From the NCBI RefSeq assembly GCF_014851395.1, contig NW_024041262.1, forward strand, positions 13,909,252 through 13,973,251: 64,000 nt of DNA, written 5' to 3'. Below are positions 49,564 through 60,960 of the stretch, piece by piece; position 1 is the stretch's first letter; the number at the start of each line of letters is the position of its first letter. This DNA comes from Micropterus salmoides. Lineage: Eukaryota; Chordata; Actinopteri; Centrarchiformes; Centrarchidae. The notes below the pieces were generated by a model. The model worked only from the letters and a program-made list of their open reading frames with translations. It was not told the origin of the DNA and did not search any database. The translations under genes were made by a program, and so were the position numbers.

Positions 49564-50984
49564 CAGTCCCCTCCCAAAGTATTGGAACGCTAAGGCAAAT
49601 TCCTTTGTTTTTGTTGTTCACTGAAGACATGTGGGTTTAAGATCAAAAGATGAGTATGAGACAAGAGTTCAGAATTTCAGCTATTCACATCTAGATGTTC
49701 TAAACAACTCAGGACATATAACCTTTTGTGTGAACCCACCCATTTTTCAATATAGCAAAACAATTGTAACATATTACTGACAGATGTTTCTTGTTGACTT
49801 TTAGGTTGAGTGTCCAAATATTAAATAGCTCTGCATGACTAGTCTAAGTTTTCATCCTTGGTTACCTACCTAAACCTACAGTATATAGACTGCATTTCTT
49901 GTTAAAGAGGATAAACCAACATGAAGATCAGAGAGCTGTCTATGGGAGAAAAGCAAGCCATTGTCAAGCTGAGAAAAGAAGGAAAATCGACCACAGCCAT
50001 TGGACAAACATTGGGCATAACAAGCACAACAATTTGGAACGTCATGAAAAAGAAAGAAACTACTGGTGTACTGAGCAACAGACGTCCAACAGTTTGGCCA
50101 GGGAAAACAACAGTAGTACAGACAGACAGAAATATCGTGAGAGCTGTGAAGAAAACCCCCAAAACATCAGTAAGTGACATCACCAACGACCTCCACAGTG
50201 CAGGGGTGAAGGTATCAATCCACTGTTCGAAGAAGAGAGCAGAAATATAGAGGCCACACCACAAGATGCAAACCACTCATCAGCAGGAAGAATGGGAAGG
50301 CCAGAGTGAAATTTGCAAAGAAGTACAGAGATGAGCCGCAAAAGTTCTAGAACACATTCTTATGGACTGATGAGACCAAGATTAATCTCTAGCAAAGTGA
50401 TGGAAAGGCCAAAGTGTGGAGAAAGAAAGGAACTGCTTATGACCCGAAGCATACAAGCTCATCTGATAAGCATGGTGGAGACAATGTCATGGCTTGGGCG
50501 TGCATGGCTGCTTCTGGAACAGGCTCATTAATATTTATTGATGATGTAACTGATGATGGTAGCAGCAGAATGAATTCAGAAGTGGACAGAAACATTTTGT
50601 CTGCCAATTTACAGAGAAATGCATTGAAACTAATCGGGATGAAGTTTATCATGCAGCAGGACAATGACCCAAAGCACGTTGCCAACAAAACAAAGGACTT
50701 CATCAGGAGAAAAAAGTGGAAGGTTTTAGACTGGCCAAGTCAATCATCTAACCTGAACCCAATAGAGCATACATTACACCTCCTTAAGAGGAAACTGAAG
50801 GGAGAAACACCCCGAAACAAACAAGAACTGAAAGAAGCTGCAGTAAAAGCCTGGAATAGCATCACAAATGAAGAATGCAACAGTTTGGTGATGTCGATGG
50901 GTCGTAGGCTTGAGGCAGTTATTGCAAGCAAGGGTTATGCCACCAAATATTAAATGTTAATGTTAATACTTTTGGAGGGGACTG
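49564..50984 (+). mobile_element. Tc1/mariner element, full length but dead
   Basis: The 1421-bp element starts CAGTCCCCTCCCAAAGTATT and ends AATACTTTTGGAGGGGACTG. Its termini are inverted repeats for about 20 bp, and it is flanked by TA on both sides, the Tc1 target duplication. It encodes one broken transposase. A (TG)n run abuts it on the left. Confidence 0.92.
49921..50953 (+). pseudogene. Tc1 transposase pseudogene
   Basis: A Tc1 transposase cuts and pastes its element at TA dinucleotides. The N-terminal paired-type DNA-binding region (MKIRELSMGEKQAIVKLRKE, IGQTLGITSTTIWN) runs in frame from ATG 49921 to a TAG near 50250. A frameshift near 50240 leads to the frame that carries the catalytic domain. 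There, LWTDETKIN (first Asp), MQQDNDPKH (second Asp) and SNLNPIEH (Glu) show a DD34E triad. Two further in-frame TAG codons lie beside the first Asp motif, near 50349 and 50391. The C-terminus ends SKGYATKY at 50953. All catalytic residues remain, but one frameshift and at least two nonsense codons make it inactive. Its family is known to be widespread in fish. Confidence 0.92.
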
Positions 50985-52496
50985 TATATGTTGAAAATAT
51001 AGTTTCTAAGGCCCGTATGGAGAGGAGGAATAATTGCTAATACCTGAATATAACTCTTGCAATGCATATGCCATGCAAATCCCAATTCATACTGTATGTG
51101 AAACTTGGTTTTTGTGGGTTTTTGTACAGATACTTTCTGCTTTTCTTTCATTTTGTCTTTGCATTAGAGTCTCTTCATCATGCTTCCGTGCCTAGCTGCC
51201 TGCTATAGTCTCTCTATCAGCCTGCCAATCTACAGGACTGTTGGTGTTATGTGTCTTTTTGAATCTGATTGTGACCTCACTCTCTCTCTCTGAATGTGTA
51301 TTCTCTTTCTCAGAAGTTGCTCGACTTGAACAAGTTTGCTCAGTGCACAGCAATATTTAATTGGCATTGCCTCTGGAAAACCAATCAAAGGGATCAAGAA
51401 CACGAAATTGTCCCGTTTCCCCTGGTTACTGAATGAAAAGGTTCCTGTGGTGTCAGGATGAGTGTGTTCCCATGACGACCGTATGAGTTTTTGTTCCCGT
51501 GGTGATATGAAAGTCATTCAAGTTCTTTGATTTCCCAACGGACCACAACGAGAGAGAGAGGGAGAGGGGTACAGAAAATATTCGGGAGAGGAAAAGAGGT
51601 AAGATATAGGAAAAAAACTAAAGACTGATAGAATGGAGTGGCAAAGACGGATGGATAAAAAAAAGATTTTGAGAGGAAAGGAGAGAAAAAGAGAAAAAGT
51701 AGAGAGAAAGGACTTCTGGTGTGGCTGGAGGATAAAAACAGATTGTTGCTTTTCTGGTTTTCAGGATCAGTGAATTGAACAGTCCTGCAGCAGGTTTATC
51801 GCCAAGTTTTATTGCAACACAACTCATCCATCCATCCATCTGTTTTTCTTTCCTTATGTCTTCTTTGCTTTCTTGCTTCTTCTCTTCTTTCAAAACGGAG
51901 GACCCAGGGAGCATATTTACATTGTTGGTTTTTGATTTTTCAGGCTCAATGATTTGAAAAGGCCTGCAGCAATCGCCTGTTCATTAACAACCTTCCCTGC
52001 AACCCACACTCATGGGGAGAATTATCTTTCAACCTTGTTGTTTGGCCTTTCTTCTAGAGAAAGTTTGAAATTTCAGTACCCAGAACAATTTGTAGGAATA
52101 TCTGGCAACAAAAATGTAATTAATTGTTAAGTCTTTCATTCATTCATACACACATTTGAACTCCACCCATGTTCCTTCCTACTCGCCAACACAGAGAGGA
52201 TTATTTATGTCAGCAAACACTATGTGTGTAAATAAGTAGTAGATGAAATAAGTGACAACTGTGTGGGTGGACCATGTGTGTGAAGGGCCATCAATTTAGG
52301 CAAGAACATTATTACCATGAAAAGTGCTGTTAAATCTCTTAGAGGGAATCAAGACCAGAACCCAGCACACGCAGGCTTTCCAGTCTTTGTCTGTTCTCTG
52401 GGTCGCAACCTGGAAATTGATCAGGGTCTACCATCATTGAGGATTTTCCAATCCCTTAAATGGGAGGAGGAGACAAAGAGAGAAGGACCACAGGTG
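50985..52496. other. No gene seen
   Basis: AT- and GA-rich sequence; open frames at 51230-51957 lie in low-complexity stretches and are unsupported. Confidence 0.4.
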
Positions 52497-52575
52497 TAGG
52501 GCTGCAACTAACGATTATTGTTCTCTTGCTGTCATAGAGTAAAGAAACCAGAAAATATTCCCAAATGAGAAGCTG
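52497..52575 (+). mobile_element. hAT MITE 5' fragment
   Basis: TAGGGCTGCAACTAACGATT followed by AGAAACCAGAAAATATTC and GAGAAGCTGGAATCAGAGA is the start of a common fish hAT MITE (family knowledge). The 3' end is missing. Confidence 0.5.
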
Positions 52576-52879
52576 GAATCAGAGACATACCGTAAAACTT
52601 CAAGCCTTTGCTCGCTCTCTCTCTGTCTCGGCTCAACCACACACTCACTACGCACAAGTGTGTCCCATCTTGCTGGCTCACCTTTTTTACACAGACGTCG
52701 ATTCAGCTTTGTTACTACCTCTGCTGCGGTCACAAAGGTGGAACAACAATGTGTTTGTAGGTTTTATACAGAACATAGAGGCAGAAAAACGGCGCATCCA
52801 GTGCTTGAAGTGGACAAAAATTGTTGCCAGTAGTCTCCATTCACGTTGGCGTGTGTATCAGCTGGCCATTTCTGTTTTG

Positions 52880-53280
52880 TGTTTTTTTCAGAATCAGAAG
52901 GCACTTTATTGCGCGGTGGTGTTTTACACATACGAGGAATTTGTTTTGGTGATAAGGTGCTACACATAGACAAACATACAGTTGACATAAATAAATCTAG
53001 AAATATAAATATGGAATGCAATGTGCCAGGTTTGTGCATGATATGAAATGAAATGAAATAATATTTACGTGCAGAGACATTTGTACTATTTGAAAGGGGG
53101 GAGTGTCAGTGGGGGACCTGGGCCTTGTTAATGAGGCTAGCTGCAGACGGGAAGAAGCTGTTTTTGTGGCGAGAGGTTTTGGTCCTGATGGGCCGCAGTC
53201 TCTTGCCAGAGGGGAGAGTCTGAAACAGTTTGTGTCCAGTGTGGGAGGGGTCAGCTGCAATCTATCCTGTTGGCCTCACA
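52880..53280 (-). mobile_element. 3' end of a CR1-like LINE
   Basis: A minus-strand frame of 50 codons, 53255-53106, ends in TGA. It reads ADPSHTGHKLFQTLPSGKRL, then RPIRTKTSRHKNSFFPSAAS with LINKAQ. This is the C-terminus of fish CR1-type reverse-transcriptase proteins (DPSHP, LPSGRRxR, RTNRxKNSFFP). The 3' UTR runs to about 52880, ending near CAATAAAGTGCCTTCTGATT. Upstream coding is broken by a stop at 53262-53264. Confidence 0.75.
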
Positions 53281-53887
53281 GTCCTGGAGGCGTACAGGTA
53301 CAGTTCCCGTACAGTTGTTTTCATTCATTAAATTATTGTGCAAGAAGAATGCTCTACATGGTGGTTATTCTCTGATTTGTTAATGCTAAGTACCAACTAA
53401 TACTACTAATTAATCATAACCATTCTTGTAGAACGAGTTCAACAATTCAAAAGTTTCCTGATGGCTGTCAACAAGGGCGTCATTTTGTTTGGTGGGGACA
53501 TAAGGACTCAGATTAGGGGGGTGACAGTACGCTTAGGTCACGATTGGACAAGAAGATATTTTAACAATATTTTTAAGAAATATTCAATCCTGAAATATAT
53601 GAGTGGGGGGTGTGAGGGTCCTCCCGCAGAAGATTGTGAGCAATAAACTCTTAAATTACTGCATTTACAGACATTTACTGCACCAATTTATAGTGGAAAT
53701 TACTTTATTTATATGAAGGGAAACAAAGTTCAGGTGGCAGGTGATAATTCAAAATATAAAAATATAATGTAATATAATGCATTAATTATTAGCTTTTTTG
53801 TGCAAATTAACCTTTCTCAAAGCAGTTTCATTTGTTATTTAACAGTTCTCGTTGCAAGCTGTTTTTTCAGAACATTTAAAAAAAATG

Positions 53888-55051
53888 TAAGGCTGAAACG
53901 ATTCATCGATTAAATGCAAATTCTTAGCATCGAGGCTTCGTTTAATCCATATAACTATATAGCACACTGTTTCGCACGGACATTTATTACTGTTGCACAT
54001 CGCACTTACGCTGTGAACACAGCGTGATTATGATGGCGCTGTTGGAGTGGAGGAAGTGGAGAAAGAGAGAGAAAACAGAGGGGGACAAAGAAGAAAGTGT
54101 TCAAAGTATGGGATTATTTCCAGATAAAGAAAACAACAACTCTGTGATGGAACTGTCAGTCCACCGTAAAACGAAACTTATGTCTCCTCGGCAACAGCAC
54201 AACGGCACCTGAACAGAAAGCACCCCATACCAGACGAGGTAACAGTAACAGCAACTTTAGCATTTAAGTGAAATCATGATGATTGTTGAGCTTAAGGCTA
54301 GCCAAAGTAATCACGCAGACCTCAGCTGAAAATGTGCACACGTGCGTTTATCGTTCTCCTTTTTGGGCTGTGAGTTGTGACCTCAGTCATAAGTTAACTG
54401 GGTGTCGGGAGCTGCACCTTTTAACTCACCTCCAGCTCTCTCTGTAGCTCAGATGATCCCTGCTACCTGCGTGTGCTAATCCATCCTTTCACCCATATCC
54501 TTTGTCTTTATAATTGCCATCTTTATAATAACAAACAACAGCTGTTTCATGTGTGCTCATTTCCCGTTTCACATTTCACGTGAGTTTTCTTGACAAAACA
54601 TGGTTTGGAGACCTGCGTTGGGTGACACAGCCGCTGTCAGCTTGTGTAGTGTGTGTGACCCCCTGTCACTGATCAGTCACATAGTGTGAACGCCACAACG
54701 ACTTCAAGACACAAGACGGCAAGTTGGTAGTCTGAACAAGCATCGGCCGGCGCTGATAGTCGTGTAGTCTGGACAAGACTTTAGTATAACTTGTATAGCA
54801 CACGGGTGATGTTTGTGTTTGTAAAGCTGTTGTCTGGTTGTTTGTCTGTTGATGTTGTTGGTCTGATGTTAGCTGTATGACACACTGAATTTCCGAAAGG
54901 ACTAATAAATATCTATCACCTATAAACGTGCACAGCTGATACCGTTACCGGGGGAGGGGGGGGGGGGTACTTCTTAAACGACACATCGATGAATTGTTGA
55001 AATAATCTATAGACGCTTCGAGTCCTAAAATCATTGTTAGCTGCAGCCCTA
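53888..55051. mobile_element. Non-autonomous hAT element (copy 1), 1164 bp
   Basis: The left end TAAGGCTGAAACGATTCATC and the reverse complement of the right end, TAGGGCTGCAGCTAACAATG, are hAT-type termini. The 8-bp flanks aaaaaatg and aacaaatg agree at seven positions. The interior carries no transposase. A G-run (54950-54967) lies near the right end. A second copy, with a large internal deletion, is at 57148-57376. Confidence 0.75.
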
Positions 55052-56936
55052 AACAAATGCTTTGAAAAAGTGAGTGTCCGCACGGTAAATGACACCTCTG
55101 GCTGTCAACCTTTTTTCAGTCCTGCTCCATCCGGGCTTGGTTGGTTGACAAAAAGTGACAGGGACAAGCTATTTTATGCACACGGCTGCATGAAAGGCAC
55201 TTTCTCCCTGCTCCGTCCCCGCCCAGAGATTAGCTGGCAGGCAAGAAAAGGAACTGGTGAGCGTCACATAGTGCCCTGAGAACCGGATCTGGAGAGGGTA
55301 ACGAAGAGTACCCGCAGCTTGTGAGAAGTGCCAGTACGTAAGAAAAAGTCCCTGCCCACTTCAAGCACAGGGCGCTACAGTCCCGCCTTTAACAGGCTGT
55401 TTAAAAGGGGCTCACACATCTGTGACATCAAGTACCAGAGGTACTTATTCTTGCAAAATGTAAGAGTTGCTGTCATTTAGACTATCTCTATACTGCGGCA
55501 TTGCAAATCTGGATTTAAGATTTAGCTCTGTTAGTACCCCTGCTGCCGGCTCAAAGGCTCTGTTGTCTGTCCTTTGTTCCTTTGGCTTCACTTCTTTTGA
55601 AGCTAAATAGCTGAACATATTTCAAACTGATCCTCTTGACACAAAACCAATTTAAACCAACTCCTCCATATTAAAATAAATTAAACGTGGACTGTCTGTC
55701 TGAAATGGTAAACAGACAGCTGTCTTACGCGGTCAACAATTTATGCAGCTGTTTCACAGCAAACACTTTCCAGCATGAAACATTTACTGTTATCCTAATG
55801 TATAAAGAGACAGTAGGGAGCATGCAAGAGCAAGTATTGATTAATATCAGAAAGATAAGGTGGAGGAGAGAGTAATCAGATATTTAACAATATGAGGCAG
55901 GGTCAATACTGGGAGTTCAACATGCCTCAATGTGTTAGCATCTGCTGAGGAGACGGTTGGTTTCTTAAGTAGATTTTAACCATTTAGATCTACATAATCC
56001 ATTCTTCATGTGCTCTGTTGTTTGTTTTTTCAAAGTTTTATTTAAAAAAGGCCTAAATTGGATTTTACCCAAACATGTCTCTGTGCCAATTCTGGTTAAA
56101 CAGTCCAGAAGCTATTTGGAGTTTGTTATTCAGATTTCCTCTTCACATTTCTCAATTGCACAAACAACAGATTCTAAATGAGGTTTACAGCAAACTAAAC
56201 CTCCGTCAAAGGCATCCTTTTGCCAGGTAATCTCTAGCGCACGTGCGTATGTGTGTGTCTTGTCTGTCAAGTATCAACTATGAGTATGTAATTCCAGTTC
56301 TTTTCCTCTAGCATTACAAACACACTGATAATTAGGCTGCTGCACACACACACACACGCACACACACACGCACACACACATACTCCTAATACAGGCTGAT
56401 TGGAAGTGCGCTCTTGTATACACCCAAAGGCTTTTGTGCACCTGCTACTGCGGGAAATGAGAACACAAACACACACAAACACACACACACACACACACAC
56501 ACAATATAAGCCACCGGATGCAAATGTGTCTACCTGCAGGCACACACACGTGCAGGCACGCACACATACTGGAGATTACCTGGCTCCAGGATGTTATTGG
56601 CAGTTGTTTTGTTTGCAGACTCATTTATAATGTGTTATTTTTATAAACTAGCCAACTACAGTCAGGATTTGTGGAAAACTGACTCAGTGCTTCTCTCTCA
56701 GTTCAATTCAATTTATTTCAATTTAATTCAATATCAATAATAACAAAACATCAGGGTAAAGGTAACATATACTGGATTATTTGTATTATTGTGTTTTGTA
56801 TAGGTTGTGTAGGTAGCAGGTGGATACATATTGAGTGGGCAGTTCAGCTGTATTTCCTTCTCAGTTTGGACTCTTGATCAGGATAATCCAAACTGAGTTG
56901 CATTTTTTAAATTGGGGCTGTTGTGTGATGACACTG
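55052..56936. other. No gene seen; (CA)n-type tracts at 56345-56380 and 56466-56503
   Basis: Two interrupted CA arrays and a CAATTCAATTTATTTCAATT-type tract near 56703, probably a LINE tail. No coding supported. Confidence 0.45.
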
Positions 56937-57147
56937 GTCCAGAGATGCTCACAAGTATTTGAGCTAGAGTCCAAGTCAAGTCTCAGGTAGTTATAATGAA
57001 TGTTGTATCACCTGCTGCGCTCAATCCAGGCTGCTTATAACACTGCATAGCTATAAGGAATTCTGTAACTGTAACCTGTTTTACACTTACAGAGCACAAC
57101 AATGTAATGTGCAATGCAATTAATGACAGCTTATTTACCAGTAGTGC

Positions 57148-57376
57148 TGCAACGATTCATCGATTAAATCGATAAAATCGATTAATATAATGCAAATTTT
57201 AGTATAACTTGGGGTTAGGGTTAGGGGTTAGGGTTGGGGTGATGTTTGAGTTTGTAAAGCAGCTGTGTAGTTGTTGGTCTGATGTTTGCTGTATAACACA
57301 CTATGAATTTCCAAAAGGACTAATAAATATCTATCCCCTATAAAGCACAGCTGATCCCGTTACCGGGGGTTAACTA
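57148..57376 (+). mobile_element. hAT copy 2, internally deleted
   Basis: GCTGCAACGATTCATCGATT at the start and GACTAATAAATATCTATCCC with CACAGCTGATCCCGTTACCG at the end match copy 1 (53888-55051). About 850 bp of the middle is missing. The right terminus is not preserved. Confidence 0.65.
57209..57240 (+). repeat. Interstitial telomere-like tract
   Basis: About five GGGTT(A/G) units (ggggttagggttaggggtta then gggttggggt) in the vertebrate telomere sense. In hAT copy 1 the same site, between TATAACTT and GTGATGTTTG, holds only 13 unrelated bases. Confidence 0.8.
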
Positions 57377-57431
57377 ATGTTAAATAAAACTAATGTTACA
57401 TCATCAACAATAAATCTGTAACCTGTTTTTC

Positions 57432-58510
57432 ACAGGTCTTAAAAAGTCTTAAAAGGTAATAAATCAATTTTGCGAAAATTAAAGCCATTAAAAAGTATTG
57501 AAAAGTCTTAATCGCCATTTAACAAGGTATTAAATTAAATTAAAATAAAGATATTTTTTTCAATGTGAAAAATCCTGTTTGTCCAAAAGTTTGCTTGCTA
57601 AAAGTGTAGGTGAACATATTTATTTATAATGCATAGTCAAAAATACTAGACAGGCAGAGAGTAACGACTGATTCCTTTCTGTAACGTTAGGCACAGGGAT
57701 CTACCGTGCGCGTATTTCACTCTTAAACGCTCCAAAAAATAGATCTGTGTGAACCGGAAAATCATTTACGAATACAACCAGTAGTAACGGGATTAACCCG
57801 GTTGGCCGGTCGCTCTGTGGCCACTTTGAACAGCCTTGTTCCTGAAAAACAAGAGCGAGATGCGCCACCAGCAGCGGAATCAGTAAGACAGAAGACAACA
57901 GGGAAAATTCAAGGAGCGTGTGAGTTTGGCTAACGTTTGCCAGTTTTTTAGCTAAAGCTCTGCTTTTTATTGAAACAAATTCAACTTTTCATAAAGCCGA
58001 TGCTCTCGTCAGTGTCACTTTTTGTGAACAGATCAATCACAGCCTGGATGGAGAGGGATTTAAAAAAAAGCTTGATGTGCTGCAACAAACTTTATAAATA
58101 TTGTTCCGCATAAACAGTTATGATTATTGACGAGTTAGTAGGCCCAAAATCAAGGTTGGAGACTATCATGTAGCCTAGAGCATTTTTCTTGCACAAAGTT
58201 CATGAATAAAAAACAACCCCAAACTGAAGCAGTTTGTCCTTCACATGGAAAACTCTTGGCCCATACAGGTTGTTATAGGCAACTGAGAAAGTTGGTGAAT
58301 GCCTCAATTTGTAGGTGGCGTTACAACCTGATGACATATTGGTAATAATTATGTTATAAATATCCTTTTAAAACCTCAAAAACAGCCCTTTTAAAGGTGC
58401 GTGGCTGATTTAATCGATTACAGCTCAAAGTGGCGCGGCAGTCTTAAAATATGTTGAAAAAGTCTTGAAAAGGTCTTAAAAAGGTATTGAATTTTACTGC
58501 AGGATTCCTG
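57432..58510. mobile_element. CTTAAAAAG-rich repeat element
   Basis: The left end has CAGGTCTTAAAAAGTCTTAA and the right end GTCTTGAAAAGGTCTTAAAA followed by GAATTTTACTGCAGGATTCC. Such ends belong to a widespread fish DNA repeat; class uncertain. The interior is non-coding. Confidence 0.4.
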
Positions 58511-59200
58511 TATATACTCTGACAAAGCACAACCATGTAATGTGCAATGCAATCAATGACAGCTTAAACTACTGTCAAGTCAACACATCCCCCAGACTCT
58601 CAAACCCAGTTTAACATTATATCGAAATAAAACTAACGTTACATGATCAACAATCAACCTGTAACCTGTTTGCAGCTGACGTTAATTAATGTGATGTCAG
58701 CCAGCGGGACGTGAATGATTACGTTAATCGACCACCACAAGTTTGGCAAATAAACAAACGCTCATTCATCTTTTCATAAAGAACAACAGTCGGAAGTTAA
58801 CCTCCGTTAGGTCCAAGGTAAAGCAAGAAGCAAGCTAATGGCTAATGTTGAGCTAAACTTGTTTACTAACCTCAGGTTACTAACCTATTTTGCATTCAGC
58901 GCGTCTTTGTTTGGTTCTTGTTGTATGAAGCTTTAAAGCCAAAGTTTATCATGAATGGCTGAGCAGGTACCGGTGTTTGTTGTCGTCTCTCACCTGTGGC
59001 CGTGTGCAGCTGATCTACGTGTTACGTAGGCAGGTAACAGAAAAACAGTAAGCTCATCAGACATTCCTTAAAAATAATCATTGTTCACGTGTCCTGCACC
59101 TCGAGTCTCAAGTCGAGTCTAAAGTCACTGTGTGTGCGACTTAAGTCGGACTCGAGTCCAAGTCTCAAACTCGAGTCCCCCTCTGCATTGGTCCAGTTAG

Positions 59201-60289
59201 TGTCAGCTGACACGGGACTATTTTTTGGGTTCACCCACTGGGTCTGGCGGACTGTGATATATAATTCCTGTAATGAACTGGTTTTGAGTTTTTGTGCACT
59301 TGATTTCTTTCTTGATTTCTTTTGAATGTTAATTATCCACAGATTACAGCCTAATTGTATGCTTGTTTATGTACTGTGTATATGGAGAATATGTTGGCAG
59401 AATTCATAACACGGGAACATTCTTCTTTTATTTTTCCCTTCTTGCTCACGACTTTGCTTTGTTATCCTTAATACAAAATAACGTATTATGGCGGTTCTGT
59501 TTTAATATATGTGCAACAACTTTTAAATATTTGTATTGGGCGCCAGCCAGGATAACCTGACAAGTAGTTGCATCGCACATTCCCATCCACAAAGTATACA
59601 TGTAATAGGACAGTATACCCTAAGTAAATATGACATGTTTATGAAACTGAAGAAACTCACACACAGAAATCAATTTTGTTGTAAATCAAGAATGTATATT
59701 AACAACACTTCAAAAAAAACAGGGCGTGGTTTCAACAAATAACTCCACCAGTCAATAAACAATCAGAAATAACAAAATACCCAGTCCCTTTGGATCATTG
59801 TGCTTAATAAGTCCAGCTCTCTGCACAGTCACGGAGGGAGAAAAATAAAACGCCCAGCAGAAGCGGGACCAAAAGTTCATCAAAATAATGCAGTGCAATC
59901 AAAAATCATTCCCTTAAATCCCTGTAAGGTTAGATTCATACAAAATTGTACCTGCGGTGCAAGGAACACACGTGAACTCCGAGTCAGTCAGTCAGTCAAC
60001 TCGCCTGTCAGTCAGGGCAGCTCCAGACAAGAAACGGGTCCACGTCACGTTTCCTCCGTGTGATCTCCGCATCTTTGCCCAGCTTACACCACTGCCTAAC
60101 CCGAATTTACGCCTGCTTTAACTAGGGAATATTCGCGGAGCCGAGTCGTTTTGCTTTAGGCCAACGTCATTTACACACGACCTGGCCACCGCCGTTGTGT
60201 TCACGGTCCGGGGTAAATGTAGTTTTCCCTCAACAGACAACTGACGGGAGGTCAGACTGTCAGAGTATATAAGAAATGGACGTAGTCAT
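59201..60289. other. No gene seen; (GTCA)n tract near 59983-60015
   Basis: Moderately CG-rich toward 60250. No exon supported. Confidence 0.4.
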
Positions 60290-60960
60290 CGTGACGTCAC
60301 CCGTTGGTTTGTGGACAGCCTTTTGGAATCCTCGAGTTTGGCCGATATGGCGCCGCCATGTTAAGTTTTTGCAGTGCCCGGAAGTGATGATACGGCGGAG
60401 CTAACAGCCGTGTGCAGAGCTAGCTAGCTTGCTTAGCTAGGTGCAACTGTAACTCACGTTAACTGTCATTTTAACTGGGCTGATAACTTTGTCTAGCGAA
60501 CAAGTCTTAAAACTAAATGTACTCACCAGAGAAAGTGAACAGCCAACTCCTAATAAGCTTTTTCAACGTTGCTGGTTAAATTTACACAGTGCCGAGGGTA
60601 TGAGTCGGCTCTAGCCTGATTGACAGGTCGCCTTGGTAACGACTTCATAGATAACCCCGCCCTGAAACATACTCTACTTTGTTTTCTACTTAATTTTAAA
60701 ATAAATGGGACCATAATTTACTAAATGAACATCATTTTGTATTGAAGAAGACTTCAAACTAGTGACTGATAAACTCATCAGGAAAGTGTTTACTGGGGTA
60801 ATTATTCAGCTGAGAAATAGGGTCATTTTCCCAGTATTTCTAATGGAGCCAAACTTCTTTTTGCAACCAGAAGAGTCGCCCCCTGCTGGATTTTCAATAG
60901 AATGCAGGTTTCAGGGTCTTCCACATCAGCTTCATATTGTAGACCGGAAGCTTCCCGCTT
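60290..60960. repeat. Dispersed fish repeat with GTGACGTCACCCGTTGG and CAACCAGAAGAGTCGCCCCC ends
   Basis: The phrases GACGTCACCCGTTGGTTTG, GGCGCCGCCATGTT, GCAACCAGAAGAGTCGCCCC and GACCGGAAGCTTCCCGCTTG occur in this order in a repeat I know from many fish genomes. The apparent CpG island here is probably due to it and not to a host promoter. Confidence 0.45.

Larger units (their letters stand above)
56937..59200. mobile_element. Nested mosaic inside an AAGTC-rich element
   Basis: The left edge (TATTTGAGCTAGAGTCCAAG, TCAAGTCTCAGG) and the right edge (CTCGAGTCTCAAGTCGAGTC, ACTCGAGTCCAAGTCTCAAA) share the AGTCCAAGTC wording of a fish repeat. Between them lie the second hAT copy (57148-57376), a TTAGGG-like tract (57209-57240), a CTTAAAAAG-rich element (about 57432-58510) and duplicated host segments. 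No coding region. Confidence 0.45.

Noticed and set aside
52997..53260. 87-codon minus-strand frame
   Set aside because: A shadow in the wrong frame of the CR1-like LINE C-terminus at 53255-53106.
60290..60660. CpG-rich stretch that looks like a host promoter
   Set aside because: Its wording matches a dispersed fish repeat, and no first exon follows.
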